Shown piece by piece: positions 13,110 to 26,038 of a stretch of DNA of 64,000 nt. The DNA comes from Lineus longissimus (taxonomy: Eukaryota; Nemertea; Pilidiophora; Heteronemertea; Lineidae), in assembly GCF_910592395.1 (NCBI RefSeq), contig NC_088315.1, positions 2,606,501-2,670,500 on the forward strand, in the 5' to 3' direction. The notes under the pieces were generated by a model. It did not search any database. It was not told the DNA's origin and was given only the letters and a program-made list of their open reading frames with translations. Each line of letters opens with the position of its first letter. Positions within the stretch are counted from its first letter, which is position 1. Both the position numbers and the translations under genes were made by a program.

Positions 13110-14570
13110 TCAATACGACATCTCCTTTCTGCTTTCTTATTTATTCGTGGACTCCCAAGTCTGTCGTGATAGTCCGTTCACAGTTGTCCGTATCATCGGA
13201 CTGCCATTTTCGTTTTTGCATGATAGACGGCGATCCCGTTCTAATTATAATTACAATGTAGTAAATGGCTGATTGACGTGAACGGAATAACTTGGCTGGT
13301 CCACTGAACGTTTTGGCAATACATGTAAATGACCTGACGTGTCACGACGTTCAAAATGCCCTCAACGCGAATGGCTGGATCTCATGATATTGTCAACTCC
13401 GGAATAGGATGCTCGTTTAGGCTTATCAATCTTCCAAGTATCTCTTTGTTCAATGTTTTATATATATTAGTGCATCTGTTATCATTATGGCACGTGTATT
13501 GTGTAGATTCGTAACGTGAATCGGGCCTCGCGTAAACATTTTGAAGTAAAAACAAAAGAAACAAATCTATGAATGTTTTAAAGTATTTATTGCGAAGCGA
13601 GGATAAAATGTTCATGTATTCTTCAGTGAATGAAAATGGAATGCTTATTTTTTAAATCATAGTTTTCTTGATGAATTGGCAAATATTTTCACTGGTCTAA
13701 GGCACCAGATTGAGAGTCTCATATTAATGAACCCCTTAATGAACTACTATTAATGAACGCCTTGGCTTTAATGTTCGCCCGTGTTGTGGCGGTTCACGAG
13801 ACTATGGATTGTTGAGCACAATGGAAACGGCGCCTTCCGGTCGTCGCCACGTAACACGGCCCAGTTCCACTGTGCTCCAATGAAGAAGAACCAAGACTTC
13901 CAGCGGTATTGCCGCCGTAGCCTCCGCCCATATTTACGCGCGTTGTCTTTAAGCTTAGCAATGTCAATACATTGTTGGTCAAGATGACGACTTCAATGCT
14001 CATTTACTATCACCCGAACCTCCACACCGATTAACTTGGTAGACGTACTCCGGAGGCGTACTCGGCACTGTCCCGGCATTCTTTACTATTAAGTCAAAAT
14101 ATAACAATTATGCCCCATCCTAAAAGTGCCCAAAATTGTTTTATTTACGCATGGTATTCATACGGTACCCACGGGGAAGCACCATAAAGTTCGTGAGTTT
14201 CAACACATTGCAAAAATCCTTAATTGAAAAAGTAAGTGAATTAAACTTAAAGACTAAAGTGCATAAGTGTGGCAATCTAAACTGTACAGGGTCTACTGAC
14301 TTCGTGACAAAATTGATGGACTGATTCCAGCAATGGAGGTGGGCTACTCCGGAGGATGGTTCGAATTCCACCCGTGCATGGCCGTACAGTCTGAATTTAA
14401 AGTGTTTGAAGCTTGGGTTGGGCCAAGATGCAATGCGAATTATCAAATTCTGTGTTCAGATATTACGTTGCGTTGTGTCCAAGGCGATACCCCGGGGCCC
14501 TATAAAAAGTAATTGATACAAAATTATACATGATCCTTGTAATAAAGAAGATCAATGTCGAGCAGATCAT
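13110..14570. other. Convergent intergenic region between PXMP4 and the transgelin-like gene
   Basis: Holds the 3' ends of both flanking genes. A minus-strand AATAAA (TTTATT at 14140-14145) lies about 430 bases after the transgelin stop and may be its polyadenylation signal. A small cluster of TTAATGAAC words occurs near 13725-13760. No coding signal was found. Confidence 0.5.
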
Positions 14571-16792
14571 TTAGTCTATAATCATTCGAGATTTGCCAAA
14601 ATTCTGGCCGGATTGGTTTGCCCCCTTGTTGGACCCCGCCTGGAGACCGATCACTCCATCACCTGCCCTCATCTGCGCATCTGTAAATTCTCTCTTATTC
14701 TGCTCGGATTCCTTTGGTCCTAGAGTTCCATCCTGTAATTATATAGAGAAAGGGAGTGAGATCGTGGCATACATGATTGAACAAGATCATGGTGTAGGCC
14801 AACTGCCAGATTAAATCTCGTATAAAATCATATCAACCAAAGTATTTCTAAAAAAACCGAAGTTGTCATTAAAACCCGGACCTATTTTTCTTGGACGTTA
14901 GTACATCCATTCGATGTACCAAGTATGGATTCATCTATACTAACTTGGTTGGACGAATTGGACGTACTGGATGTTAGTGCATCTATTCGTTTATCCCTTA
15001 AATGTGCCTGAACAACTTCTAACGAGTTAAACACAAAAAGTTAATGTCCATCGGCCAAAATGACGACTGAATTAAAATAATTTAAAGTTTCAGGCACAAA
15101 TATGGCCCTTGACTAAGATCTAAAACCAACGGATTTTCTGAACCCAGAGTACCTCTGCAGCAGTGGTTATACAGGGGTGAATGCGACTGGTAATCTTGAA
15201 AACATGACAAATGGATCAAGAAGGTGGTTTCAGGGGAGGAGTATGCAACTGACCCTGGTATACGAGAACGCTGTCACGGGAGCAGTTACACAGCCTACCT
15301 TTCTTCCCAGTGCCAAGATACCATTCAAAACCTGGGGCATATTCTGGCTCTCGTACAAATCCACAGTCTGGAAAAGGTCGACCTTATTACATCCTAGTGT
15401 CTCACACCCATCTAAGAAGTGACCAATATTCTCCATCTGTTTAAACGCCATTTTACTCTCGTTAATTTTCTTCACTGCGCCGGGTAACAGGACATTGATT
15501 AAGCTGGAAAATGATCAAATCTTATGAAAGAAAAACATTAGAAAAAATATCAGATCAATGAAGATAATGGGATTTCGATAATGATACCAAGCGGATTTTT
15601 TTGAGGGGTGATACATAACATGAGCTATTTGGTAATCGCAATTTTCCTCAGAATCTTACGGTTGGGTTTATGCCAACTAGCTGAAGACATTCTCAGTTAA
15701 CAGTCCGACAAGATTCCATTAACACAAGCAGAGTTAGAAACTGTTCTTCAGAACCTTTGTATACTTCGTGTTGCTTATGTCATCCGATTCTGGCGGGGAA
15801 TTCTATTGTTCAAGGTCTGGTCAAAGGTGTGAGAAAACTGGATGCCCCGTCGCAGTCCACGATTGGCAAAACCCACAACAGAGTCACCGTTCTATTAACT
15901 AAAGAAGTCTCGTATAGAAAAACATTTTGATGCACATTTTCACACTCCGCTTGCCGCGTACGGACTTGATGAAATAAAAATAACTTACTGGCACAGAACC
16001 ACGCCGCTCTTTAATGCCTCGTGTAACTCTTTGTCTGTCTTCGTATCTATATCAGGAAGCTGCAAGAACAATTGGATGCTTTTGATTAAGATGCAAGATC
16101 ATTTACAAACAGTAAACTTAGAGAGAAACCAACATTGAGGCCAGAATGTCACGTTCGTCAAATCAACTGAACTGATATGTCACCAGGAGACGACCAACTG
16201 GACCCGCTTCAGGATCTATTCCCCTTTCCAAAACCTTGAGTAGTGCAATGCAGAAGAGGATAACGTGATGACGCGAAGTCATGTGATTTCGTACCATAGT
16301 GTCAATGGACGTCGAATATGTGTATACCGGTAATCGGAGTTTGTACCCTATTCCAATGCGTTCAATTCATCCACCTACCTCGCCACCTCCAAGTTTCATC
16401 CTCATCCACTCGATGGCATCATTAGCTAGTTGAGAGTCCCATTTTGCGTCTTTCTGGAATATTAAGACATTAATGTATTCATTAGTTCATCGCCGCGTCA
16501 GTTCCGATGATTCAAATACTTTTTCTGGCTATTTTGGCTAGATTTCTATCAATAATTTATCTGTTTTGCATTGGGTTAGCACGCCAATACTCTGAGCAGC
16601 TTTGATGGTGAGCTGAAAGTCTAAAATCCAAGCCACATTTTTTCTCTACAACAGCCTTATTTGTCTGATAGAGGGGGCCATCAGCACACGCCGGTGATCA
16701 CTCCAGGTATGTCCCGATCGACTCAATGAACTCGGACTCACCTTTGCTGCAAGCTCAGCAGTCATACCATATCCTGTTGGTCGGTTAGCCAT
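14571..16792 (-). CDS. Transgelin / calponin-family actin-binding protein (single CH domain plus calponin-like repeat)
   Basis: Exons on the minus strand: 16742-16792, 16379-16453, 15989-16059, 15299-15503 and 14571-14732, with a probable microexon at 15131-15154. They encode 187 residues, or 195 with the microexon, matching the transgelin/Mp20 size. The protein binds and stabilises actin filaments in muscle and other contractile cells. A type-3 CH domain spans about residues 17-135, with DAIEWMRMKLGG, ALKSGVVLC, KMAFKQMENIGHFLDGCETLG and DLFQTVDLYE. The last exon carries LGPKESEQNKREF and the calponin-like repeat VIGLQAGSNKGANQSGQNFG, ending at TAA 14571-14573. Start ATG 16792 opens MANRPTGYGMTAELAAK, the usual short leader. 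Exon 4 begins with a split codon giving His where family members often have Gln/Asn. Vertebrate calponins have three C-terminal repeats; only one is present, hence transgelin-type. Confidence 0.92.
15131..15154 (-). CDS. Candidate 24-base microexon of the transgelin-like gene
   Basis: Direct joining of 15299 to 14732 is in frame but drops about eight residues that invertebrate transgelins carry between ALGRK and LGPK. In the intervening intron, 24 bases in phase 0 encode RYSGFRKS, preceded by a good acceptor (ccactgctgcag) and followed by a weak gttggt donor. The GF spacing fits the family pattern. Inclusion is inferred. Confidence 0.5.
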
Positions 16793-19700
16793 TTTTTATC
16801 TGGAGATACAAAGAAGGAAGTATATATGTTTGACAAAATATCAATGGTACTTGCCGATTGAGTCTGCGAAGAATGTTAAAAATGGTCCGGAGGCACTTCT
16901 AATACAACAAAAGATTTGACACCCCTGACTCGACCTAACCGGTGACGAGATTTGGGAAGGTAGTCCCTCTTAGTCTTATGTCATTCGTCGCCCCCACTGA
17001 CATGACGATTGTCAGTGACGAGGCCGCGCAGATGCAGATTGTTCAAAATAGGTCTCCTAAAAATCACACATTTCGATATTTTTGTGAGTTTTTTCATTTA
17101 TGTTTTTCAAGTATGGTTTAAAAAATCTATACTTGCTTTTATTGATGTAGCACAGTAATTTAATAAAGAAGATTTGTAGCTACGATAAAAGCATTTCTGA
17201 AAACCTTTTTAGAGTCGAGGTTAAAAGAAGCAGTTTTTTAGTTTTTGGCGTTATTAATGTCTGATTTGCACTGAAGTTCGAGTCGATTCTCTTGGAATCG
17301 AGTCGAGTCTTCGAATGAGCACTGTCTGTCTATCTTGTATGCAGTGTTATTAGACTCTCGCATTTTCTTGACTTTATATACTACCTTGACCCAAAATCAA
17401 TATTTGTTCCAGTTGATAATCCTTGTTTTGTATTGCATGATTGCAGTGATTTCGCCAGACATATTGCAAGAGTCTCGTCCTGTCGTCGATTGTTATTTAA
17501 GCGATCTATAAATATTTGGAGACAGGTGGATTTCGCCGGATTAACAGGCTGTAGACTTGACAGTTGGTCAATACATTCGTTGACCTTTTAAGAAAATATT
17601 GTTGATTGGCGTAAAAAAGGGATAGGACGCTGAACACAACAGAGGAAATTCGCCGGAAATCTCATGTGTTCTTTACTCTTTCTTTTTCGTGAACTAAACG
17701 ACACAAAAACATATATTCTTACAAGTTACAAACAATGACGCCAAATAATATATTGCGAAAATAGGCGAAAAATGAGAACGAGTCATACGGAGAATATACT
17801 GTGAGTTTGCTTACCGAATATGACCTAATACATATTCACTTAGATACTGTATATGTAAGTGCTCGCCATTATAGTTTTGATATTTGCTTATTCAAAACGT
17901 GTCAGTTCTGCAGACTATTTCGTGAAAAACTGAACTCTACCGTATCGAGTGATATTTTGCTTGAATGTTTGCCTTTGACAGCACATTCAATAGAAACATC
18001 CTACTTATAGAGCTGGTATACACCAGTCATGCACGACCAGCATGCATGACATGACCAGACCCAGAAGGAAAACATGTTCAGTACATTGACAACAAAACAC
18101 ATTGCTTTTGATTGACCTCGTATCAAAACTGGATGCATATGGGGCAGGGTAAACTATCAAGGCTCAGTGTCAGAATAGCGCTGATATACTTGCATTGTAT
18201 ATGCTTTCCAAACATAGATTAAGTGTTTGGGCCACCGCGGTGTTCCTTCAAGGTTCCCTTTGTGACGGTGGTTATTGAACCAACCTGTGTTTATAACGAA
18301 TGGCCAGTGCAACTCGAATTTATCAGAGGCGAAGTGACGCACACGAGAGGCTGGAGACGTGACTCTTTCGAACTATGCAGAAAGAATTTACTGTCAAAGC
18401 AAATTGGCCAGAATTAATGGCCCAAATATCAGTTGATGTATAATCATTCAAATGGGGTCATCGGTGTTTATCAGCGGGCAGTAAATTAACCTTGAATTTA
18501 CGATAAAAAGATCACACAGACTGAAGGGTAGTATATAAGTACCAATGTTGTAAGCGAGTTTGATATGATTTGATTCCATGACTCACGCACCTTTTCGCGG
18601 AGGAGCTTATGTACATTTCATGTACATTTCATGTACACGATGATGTATATTTCATTGATGTACATGGTAGCAGCGAGACACTACTAATGTACACGAGAAA
18701 ACGGAATAAACAGCCGTGATGTACCAAGTATACTTTCAAGAGGCTGTAGTCACTATTGGTTATCGATTCACTCCCACCTGGCTATCAATATCCAATGATA
18801 ACAATATGACATTTCAAACGACTGATTGATTTTCTAGTGAAATGAGTGATTTTTGCCGCATAGTAAAGGCGAGCATATACTTCTTTCCACATTACATGCC
18901 GATGTATAATTGGCGTTGTGCGTCGGTGAGGAGATTTCGCCATAATATCGTCCTCCCTTTAGGTCCAAACACCAATTATACCCCTCAATATTAGGTGATC
19001 AGGTTGTAATTAGCAATACATATAAGACATATTTCAAGAATCATATAATATTTTACGTAAAGGTCTGACATGAAACGGTGCATTGGCTCCTTGTTAGCAA
19101 CACTTTGACAGCTATGAATGGTACCATTGCTGAGAGTAACGCGCAGGTTAAATTTAACCGCAAGCCCAGGTTTCCTGTACAATCGGTGTCGCACATTCTG
19201 TAACATTTAAATGTACGTGACATATTGTACTATGGCATATGATATCAAGCATTTGCCATATTTAAACTTAGTCAGAGGTCGACCGTTTATAAATTTTATA
19301 GATATAATGTTTATTTACCAATTAAGTGTTATGCATGTGTGTATGTTTGACCGGAGGAAGGGTCAGCCATAGTTCAAGTCAGGCCTTAAATTCTATGGGC
19401 AATTTGAATTAAATAGGTAAATTTATGGCATGACCTGGGGCAGTCAAAGATTGCAACCTCTGAAAAAAAGGTATGACAATTATTGCTGTTCAAACCTTAT
19501 ATTCGTGTTAAAAAAAGACAAGCAACATCTTGGCAGAAGGTAGTCAAAACGTGTTCATTACTGCTCTCTGAATAAATTCTTCCTAAAATACTTTCTACTA
19601 GGTCAGTGACCAGGCCTACATGTATATGTGTGACCTGGATGCATATCAATGGCTTAGAAATTCTGAACATTATAACATCACGTATACTTTCCTGGGCGAA

Positions 19701-21033
19701 CATAGTTGGCATTATATCATCTGTAGGTTAGTTTATTATATCTTTGTAGACCCCTTTCCAATCCTCACATTTAGGCAACAGTTTATCAGTAGCCTATCGT
19801 GTTCACTAATGATACGGCGGGTAATGACGTCCACAATGGTATTTGTAGTAAATTAGCTCTTATGTTTCGAATACTTCAGAAACTGAGAAATATTCATATT
19901 CAGCCTGGTTCGAGTGTTTGTTTTGAATTTTCGCTGTATATTTCCATCAAGGCCAAAGCTCAGTATTGAATACATTGAAGCTAAAATCACAACCTTATTT
20001 CATTTGATTGACGATGGTAAATTTGAACAGTCCATCCAGTACAGGAAGAATAGGCTTTCTATCATGCCATGAATGCAGACAAAGCATTATATTTGATTGA
20101 TTCATAGGCCTAACATATGCTGCCCGGGCCTGCACTGTTAACAACACTGTCAATATCTGAACACGATTTCTGTCTATAATTAAGTGGCCCATGCGTCCTT
20201 CGTGGGATGATAATAAGCCGAACAATTCAAACATCGATTGACTTCTGCACATAATGGGAGTTTAATCACTATCAAGTACGCATACAGGGGCCCTGCTATT
20301 GTCAGTATGATTCAAGATGAACTATAAGTGAGAGAAAATTGGATGATCAAGCATTGTTTGATTATCATAATTGCCCGAACATCTCTTTGTATCTGCGCCT
20401 TCTTGAATTAACCATGGAGGTATTAAGAATACATGTACCTCCAAGCATTAACCCATTACGAAAACATATTGCTTAAAACTATGCACCCCTGAGGTTCAAC
20501 CAAGGATTAAAAACAGGGCAACTCCGCAAAATGCTGCAACGATCCTGGTAACAAGTGGCTTTCAATACACTCCGCCTCTCGACTCGTATGTGACGGAGGA
20601 GGGACAACCCTGAATCCGATCTCAGGATGCAGGTTTTGCAGTCAGAATTCAGGATGCATCCTCGGGTCACGAGCCTCAACGATCGGCCAATGGCGGCAGA
20701 GCAATACAGCCAGTGTCAGAGTTTTAATCGACCCCCCAAAAATGTGCGTGCTGCCAAGGTTTGCCAAATCATTTAAATCGACCGGCAGGGCCATAGCAAC
20801 GGTGTACCGTGTGTCTAGTTCAAAGAAGAACAACATTCCAAACGTGCAGCATTCAAACATCTCGTGTTGAAACGCATCATTGCAATTTCAATAGATTCGT
20901 GTCCTAGATATTAAATATCATAGTTCGACCGGTCAGCACTACACGCATGTTGTTCACAGTTGCAGAGGTAAGATTGTCAACAGGCGATTTTATATTATAT
21001 TAGGGCAATCTACAGGTTGATCCGTACGACTCG

Positions 21034-21153
21034 GTGATTTCGCAGGCTGTGCAATATTTTGTCAGGCCACCCTGTACTACAGTCACATTAGAATATCCCG
21101 CCAGTAGCCCCCTATACCTGAACAGTCCTTGAATATTGATCAGCCACCTGTCA
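21034..21153. repeat. Direct repeat, left copy
   Basis: About 120 bases starting GTGATTTCGCAGGCT and ending in the shared tract GAATATTGATCAGCCACCTG. The right copy at 21428-21542 shares nearly all of the second half (AATATCCCGCCAGTAGCCCC onward) and the first 15 bases, with a more diverged middle. Confidence 0.85.
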
Positions 21154-21186
21154 GCTGTCCATGGTTGTCGAGATAGGCCCTCGGTT

Positions 21187-21391
21187 TAAGGTGAAACTAT
21201 ACAGTGACTTAATTTTGCCAAACTTGCGAATACCAGAACTCTACTAACTACACCAAAAATCGGACAATATATTGTTCGGAGGCCATGCAGGGCACCCTCC
21301 TTTGGGGAATAATTTTACCATTTTGAGGATTTTTGAAGAGTTGTGGTGCTTCTTAGATTGCCAAATGGGGAGTCACTATAGTTTCACCTTA
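21187..21391. mobile_element. MITE-like element with terminal inverted repeats
   Basis: The left end TAAGGTGAAACTATACAGTGACT (21187-21209, quoted here in part of its 23 bases) is matched in inverse by 21371-21391, TAAGGTGAAACTATAGTGACT read on the minus strand, differing by a two-base gap. The 205-base interior has no coding frame. Size, terminal inverted repeats and lack of ORF fit a non-autonomous DNA transposon. A TTA/TAA-like target duplication is possible, but it merges with the terminus. Confidence 0.7.
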
Positions 21392-21427
21392 GGGCGCACT
21401 GAGAAGCACCAATATTGACTGCAGTGA

Positions 21428-21542
21428 GTGATTTCGCAGGCTTTGTCAAGCCTGGCAACCCTGAACATAGTCAAAGTAGAATATCCCGCCAGTAGCCCCC
21501 TATAACTAAACAGTCCTTGAATATTGATCAGCCACCTGCCAG
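21428..21542. repeat. Direct repeat, right copy
   Basis: Partner of 21034-21153 in the same orientation, with the MITE-like element between the two copies. Both copies start GTGATTTCGCAGGCT and contain the shared AATATCCCGCCAGTAGCCCC tract. Confidence 0.85.
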
Positions 21543-23923
21543 ACGGCCGTCATCCCAACCACTCCAGCCAGCAGGAAGATCTGTGATCAGTCGTGAGATG
21601 AGTCAGTATCCTATTTGGTTCCCTTGGCAAACAACCAGCATTTATTGCCCGTCTCAAACGTATAACAATAGAAAATATTTGAACAATTCGTCTATACCGG
21701 CCAAATATCGATCGCAAGTTTGGTCATACCTGTAGCTGTTCAGAGCTGACATACCTTCATATAGAGGGGTGTGCATTAATGGAACGATGAATGAGTGGTC
21801 GACTCCAGTATATCGAAGACTTATTAAGACATAGATAAATCACTATTCCGCAAAAACTGTGCAAGCAAAATTAATGACACTTCCATCAGCAATGGTGATG
21901 ACTGTCAGGAATAGCTGTTTCAAATTCGGAAGCGATAGCTTACCTGGTGTTTGAGTTACAGCAAGATGAATCCAATGAAATCGCACGTCGTGTTACAACC
22001 AACGCCCAAGTTTAAACTGACAGTGTCGCCGCTCACGTTCGAGACCACAGTCGGTAAATTAACATAATGATCGGAAAATGAGTTATGCTTGTGTGTATAA
22101 TGGTGATTCATCGGGTCAATCAGGCAGCAGGATGTTTAGAATTTAGGCCATGCTAGACACGATTTTCATTTCTAAAATCTCCATAATAAAGCGAATGCAT
22201 AATTTCAAAAACATTTCTTTACGTCATATTATACTTTATTTCGTCGCACGGTCAAACGAGACATGTCATAAATGCCAGTTATACGATGAATGTATGTTGG
22301 ATAATATAACACATCATTATCCTGATTATTCCCTAATGAAATTCCTTTCCTGTGTTGCAGGCCTATACGTAGGCCCAGAAATTCTAAATATTTTCTAGGA
22401 TTTTAAAAACCTTGCGGGTGAACACGGATTTAATTAAGCATAGTCGGATTACGTCGGAAATGTTCTTTAGAAACCGTGACTGATGGTATGACCATGGCAG
22501 ATACTATGAACAAAAAAAACAATTCCGGTTGAAACAATCGGGATAGGGGTGTTGCCTCGTACACAGGGGGGATCTGTGTCAACGCATTTTTTAGATCACA
22601 ACAAAAATTATAAGATATGAGAAATTGCTGACAATAGACGAAGCTGTCGTATGGATCTCCCCGGCAGATTTTTCTGGCGAACATTTTGCATCAATGAGTA
22701 TTATCGTTGGATTCGGGGAGTGTTGCGTTTTTATCGATACACCATGTAGTTTGTATCGATGTTGCAAAGGGTCACAAACATTGGCAGTTGAAAAGGTCAA
22801 GACAAGCTCCGAAGCTGACCTCAGGATGTTTATTCCGAAAACTTGTTGTTCTCTGGCCGACCGATTCCCGGCCTGCCTGCCAGAGTAGGCCTACAATTAA
22901 CGAAGGGTCAGTAAGCAAGGGATCTTGCTTACTTGTTCGATCATCAGTTCAGGATGCCTCGTTCAGCCGTGAAAAGGGACAGATGCCAACTGGGTCGTTA
23001 AACATAGATGATTATCGGACAAAGAACTGGTTGTGGCTGGCTGGTCGATAATTATAGACTTCTATTAAGGACGATTCATCCTGTCACTGGTAACAGAGGC
23101 AACGAAAATGACGGGTTTGTCATCGTTCAATAGGTTTACGCCTATTTGATCTGTCAACGAAGAAAAGACCCGTGTATATCTGGTGGTTAGGGTCCTTTCC
23201 ATTACAATGGCTAAATGTCGGAGGGCCGTTGTCGATGAGTAAGGGTTATATCTGGGCAACCTCCTCTGGCCGGCATGTCTGCATGCATTTGCTGCGAACT
23301 CGAGATGGAGTATAATCGAAATTCGTCGAACATGACTTGCGAAACGTTCCTAGTGTCCCCAAAAGATGTCATCTTGCCTTTGTTCAACATCAGCCGACTT
23401 CCGTATTTTCTGTCACATGTGACCCGGGTCGCATCCATCGGAAATGAGAAATTCATTAACTGGGCGACTGTCCTACTAAAATAATGATGTTGACTTCGAT
23501 GTCGATAACATATTTGGTCATTCGTCTGACTAGTGATTCAGCAACGTACCAACTGTTTACTTCTGCTGTAAGAGTTTTGGCCTGATTTTGTGACGATTTG
23601 CTGGACTATTCTAGACCGAATACGACCTCAAATTTCGTCTAAAGAGGACTCTCTAATGTTCAGAGTGACTGTTGTGATTGCCAAATCAACGACATTATCT
23701 ACCCATCAATTTAAAAACACACAACAACGGCATAGAAAAACATGTTTTTTTATTGACCTGAATCAGTGAAACGTACCCCGCCGATAAGTTGGCGCGGCGT
23801 GATTACTTTGATACCAGCGTCCTTCGTGAAAATGGTGGGGTTATCGTTTCAGCTCCCTACAAGATTAGTATATTGCACCTTCGATATCACAGACTTAAAC
23901 ATGATGAAACCCATAGACAGCGC

Positions 23924-26038
23924 TTATTTACAGTCTTCCGATCTGTCGTACCTATCCTTTGTAAACATAACATCAGACCTTATCGTATATTTGCGTCCAT
24001 CCTTTAACTCGGAACCTTCGTGCAGGATATCGTGTTGGAACACCAGTATGGAACCTGAAAATGATGAATTCTAAATGGAAGTCAGGAATACACAAATTTC
24101 TGAAAGTAAATTAACCCAACGACAGGACCTTCTGATTCGCTCATTTCTAACTAACAAACCTACAATATCTGCTCAGCTCAGATCACATTCAAGACGGCAC
24201 TGACTGACTCGAAGAAAACAGAAGCATCGAAATACCAACCGGTTTTTGGAACTACAGGAACAGAGTCACCACTACTTGGGTCCCATTTTTCCAGAAATGT
24301 GGTCGAACCTCCTTTGAAGCCCTGCGGAAGAAGAACGAATCATAAAGTTTAATTTTGCTCTTCTTCGTTTATAGTTTTGATCTGCACTTGGAGATGTTAT
24401 ATTCTCCCGGGGAAATAACAGTTTTCGTGCCACTACGTTTAGGCGCCTATTTGACATACATGTATTGCCCCAGTGACGCCGATGCAAATGAAACGTGGGG
24501 GAGGATGAAGAAGCAGGAAGTTACCAAGTTTTTTTGGCTCTGATAAGCGCGGATGGTTGGAGCTAGAAGGTTCAAAAGGCCGATATACAAAGTTACCTCA
24601 TTTAGATATAGCTGCATGGTGATGTAACTTCTTTCGCCGTTATCTCTGCGGTATTCGCCGTCAAAATGGGGCGCAAATTTCTGGCCGGGGTCGTATCGGA
24701 GGATGCGCAACCTGAAAGTGTTATATACACTTACAAAGTAAGTTGCTCAGACGCATAAAAATTTTATCAAGGGACGAGAGCGCGTGACACGACAAAAATC
24801 GTATTTTAAACTTGACTGCCATCTCGTGCAAAGACATCACAATAAAAAGATACAGAGTGACAACAACATTTCTGCCATTGTGGTTTCGTTTCGAGGGGGG
24901 GGGGGTTACGGGGCGGGGGGGGGGGGGGGGTTACCCGCGAGGATTTCTTGAAAAGTATGGGACGGTCACCTTCGTCAAAAGAGACCAATAGGGCATTGTG
25001 TCATACTGTTCAGGCTGAAGCTTTATAACGCCGACGGAGGACGTTCCGATGTGAGCCGTTTGGGGGTGATGATAGAAAATTAGTATAGATGTACCTCTCA
25101 TTCAACCCTAATGCTCTGTGTCCTTCCCAGTACTCCGGCACAAACTTCTTTATCCGCTGCCATATCCGCTCAGCCTGTTCGGTCGTGTCCCAGATGCAGC
25201 GGTAGCTATTTCTGATATCTGTCATCAACTTCTGTCTGAAATTATCGTAAAATGTCAGGATATGTTTTTATCAACATGCACAATGTCGTAAATCTTTATA
25301 GATTTATGATAACGCTTAAAAGAATGTGTGTGGCTGGACCAAATATCCGAGGAACAGTTTTTGACCAAGTAAATGATTGCTCAATGACTCTCATGAAAAA
25401 AAGCTCTCCTACCCATAAATATCATTCAAATAATATGCCGCATTTTTCTCCAACTGTCATTTCCGACATTTCCTGGGTTTATTTTATGCCTAGACAATCA
25501 TGGGTCAAAATAATGATGTCCCACTGATGGTTGTATCACCAAATACGGCCAACGTAGAGGTAACCTCAGGTGTTGCTTAACCTCCATATTTACGTACCTT
25601 CCTCCCCCGACATTTACCATGGCCGGTTCGTAGCCCTTCTCCTCCGTAATCGCTATAATTTCATCGCATTCCTGCAAAAAGAATATCAATTTACCCCAAT
25701 CATCATTTTTTTTCAAGTGCAGTACTGATTGTCGAGGCTATCTGACTGACCCACCCCTCTTTCCGGGAGTGTAGTCGGGAATCGGGGGAGGAGTTTCCAT
25801 ATTTTAACACTTGACTTGATACCAGTCGGTTTTCAAAGCAGAATCATTCGGCTCAAGAGAAACTGAATAGATATGAATACACCTACCTCTTTCGTGAACA
25901 CATTATGCAATACAAATGCCAGCTTGTCGCCTATGATATTCTCATGCTTGAGGTCAACCTTCCTTATGGCACCGTCGTCAGATGACATGTTTTCTTCCTT
26001 GCTTCCCCTGAGAGATTGAAAGACGTTCCTCACAAAAT
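23924..26038 (-). CDS. 2-oxoglutarate/Fe(II)-dependent dioxygenase, prolyl 4-hydroxylase-like; 5' exon unresolved
   Basis: Minus-strand exons 25887-26038, 25598-25671, 25095-25235, 24597-24711, 24240-24321 and 23924-24054 join in phases 0, 2, 2, 0 and 1 and give about 231 residues. The fold is the P4Hc double-stranded beta-helix, which hydroxylates a protein or small-molecule substrate using 2-oxoglutarate and Fe(II). The iron triad is visible: His and Asp in FAPHFDGEY (exon 24597-24711) and the distal His in HDILHEGSEL (last exon), followed by GRKYTIRSDVMF, whose Arg/Lys should bind the 2-oxoglutarate carboxylate. DIRNSYRC and GLNERLRILRYDPGQ are strong family blocks, shared with bacterial and fungal members. 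There is no ER signal or thioredoxin partner domain, so this is not the collagen P4H alpha subunit. Exon 25887-26038 has a good acceptor (cacctttcag), implying an upstream exon I cannot place; ATG 25988 is an alternative start. Confidence 0.88.
24895..24931. repeat. Interrupted G tract in a dioxygenase intron
   Basis: Runs of about 11 and 17 or more guanines separated by TTACGGGGC, on the plus strand within the intron between exons 25095-25235 and 24597-24711. Four or more G runs make a G-quadruplex possible. Run lengths in such tracts are also prone to sequencing error. Confidence 0.8.

Larger units (their letters stand above)
16793..23923. other. Gene-free stretch between the transgelin-like and dioxygenase genes
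   Basis: No exon could be supported on either strand. Non-coding 5' exons and the promoter of the transgelin-like gene should lie in the left part. Three near copies of TGTACATTTCA occur around 18610-18660. The notable content is the repeat complex at 21034-21542. A minus-strand AATAAA (TTTATT at 23749-23754) lies 170 bases after the dioxygenase stop and probably serves it. An open minus-strand frame at 23211-23456 is not recognisable. Confidence 0.5.

Noticed and set aside
14345-14375. GGTTCGAATTCC, a perfect tRNA B-box-like string
   Set aside because: No A box at the right distance, and flanking bases do not form a T stem or acceptor stem, so neither a tRNA nor a clear tRNA-derived SINE.
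23211-23456. 82-codon minus-strand ATG frame with protein-like composition
   Set aside because: No recognisable family, no clear acceptor or donor, and no link to the dioxygenase reading frame.
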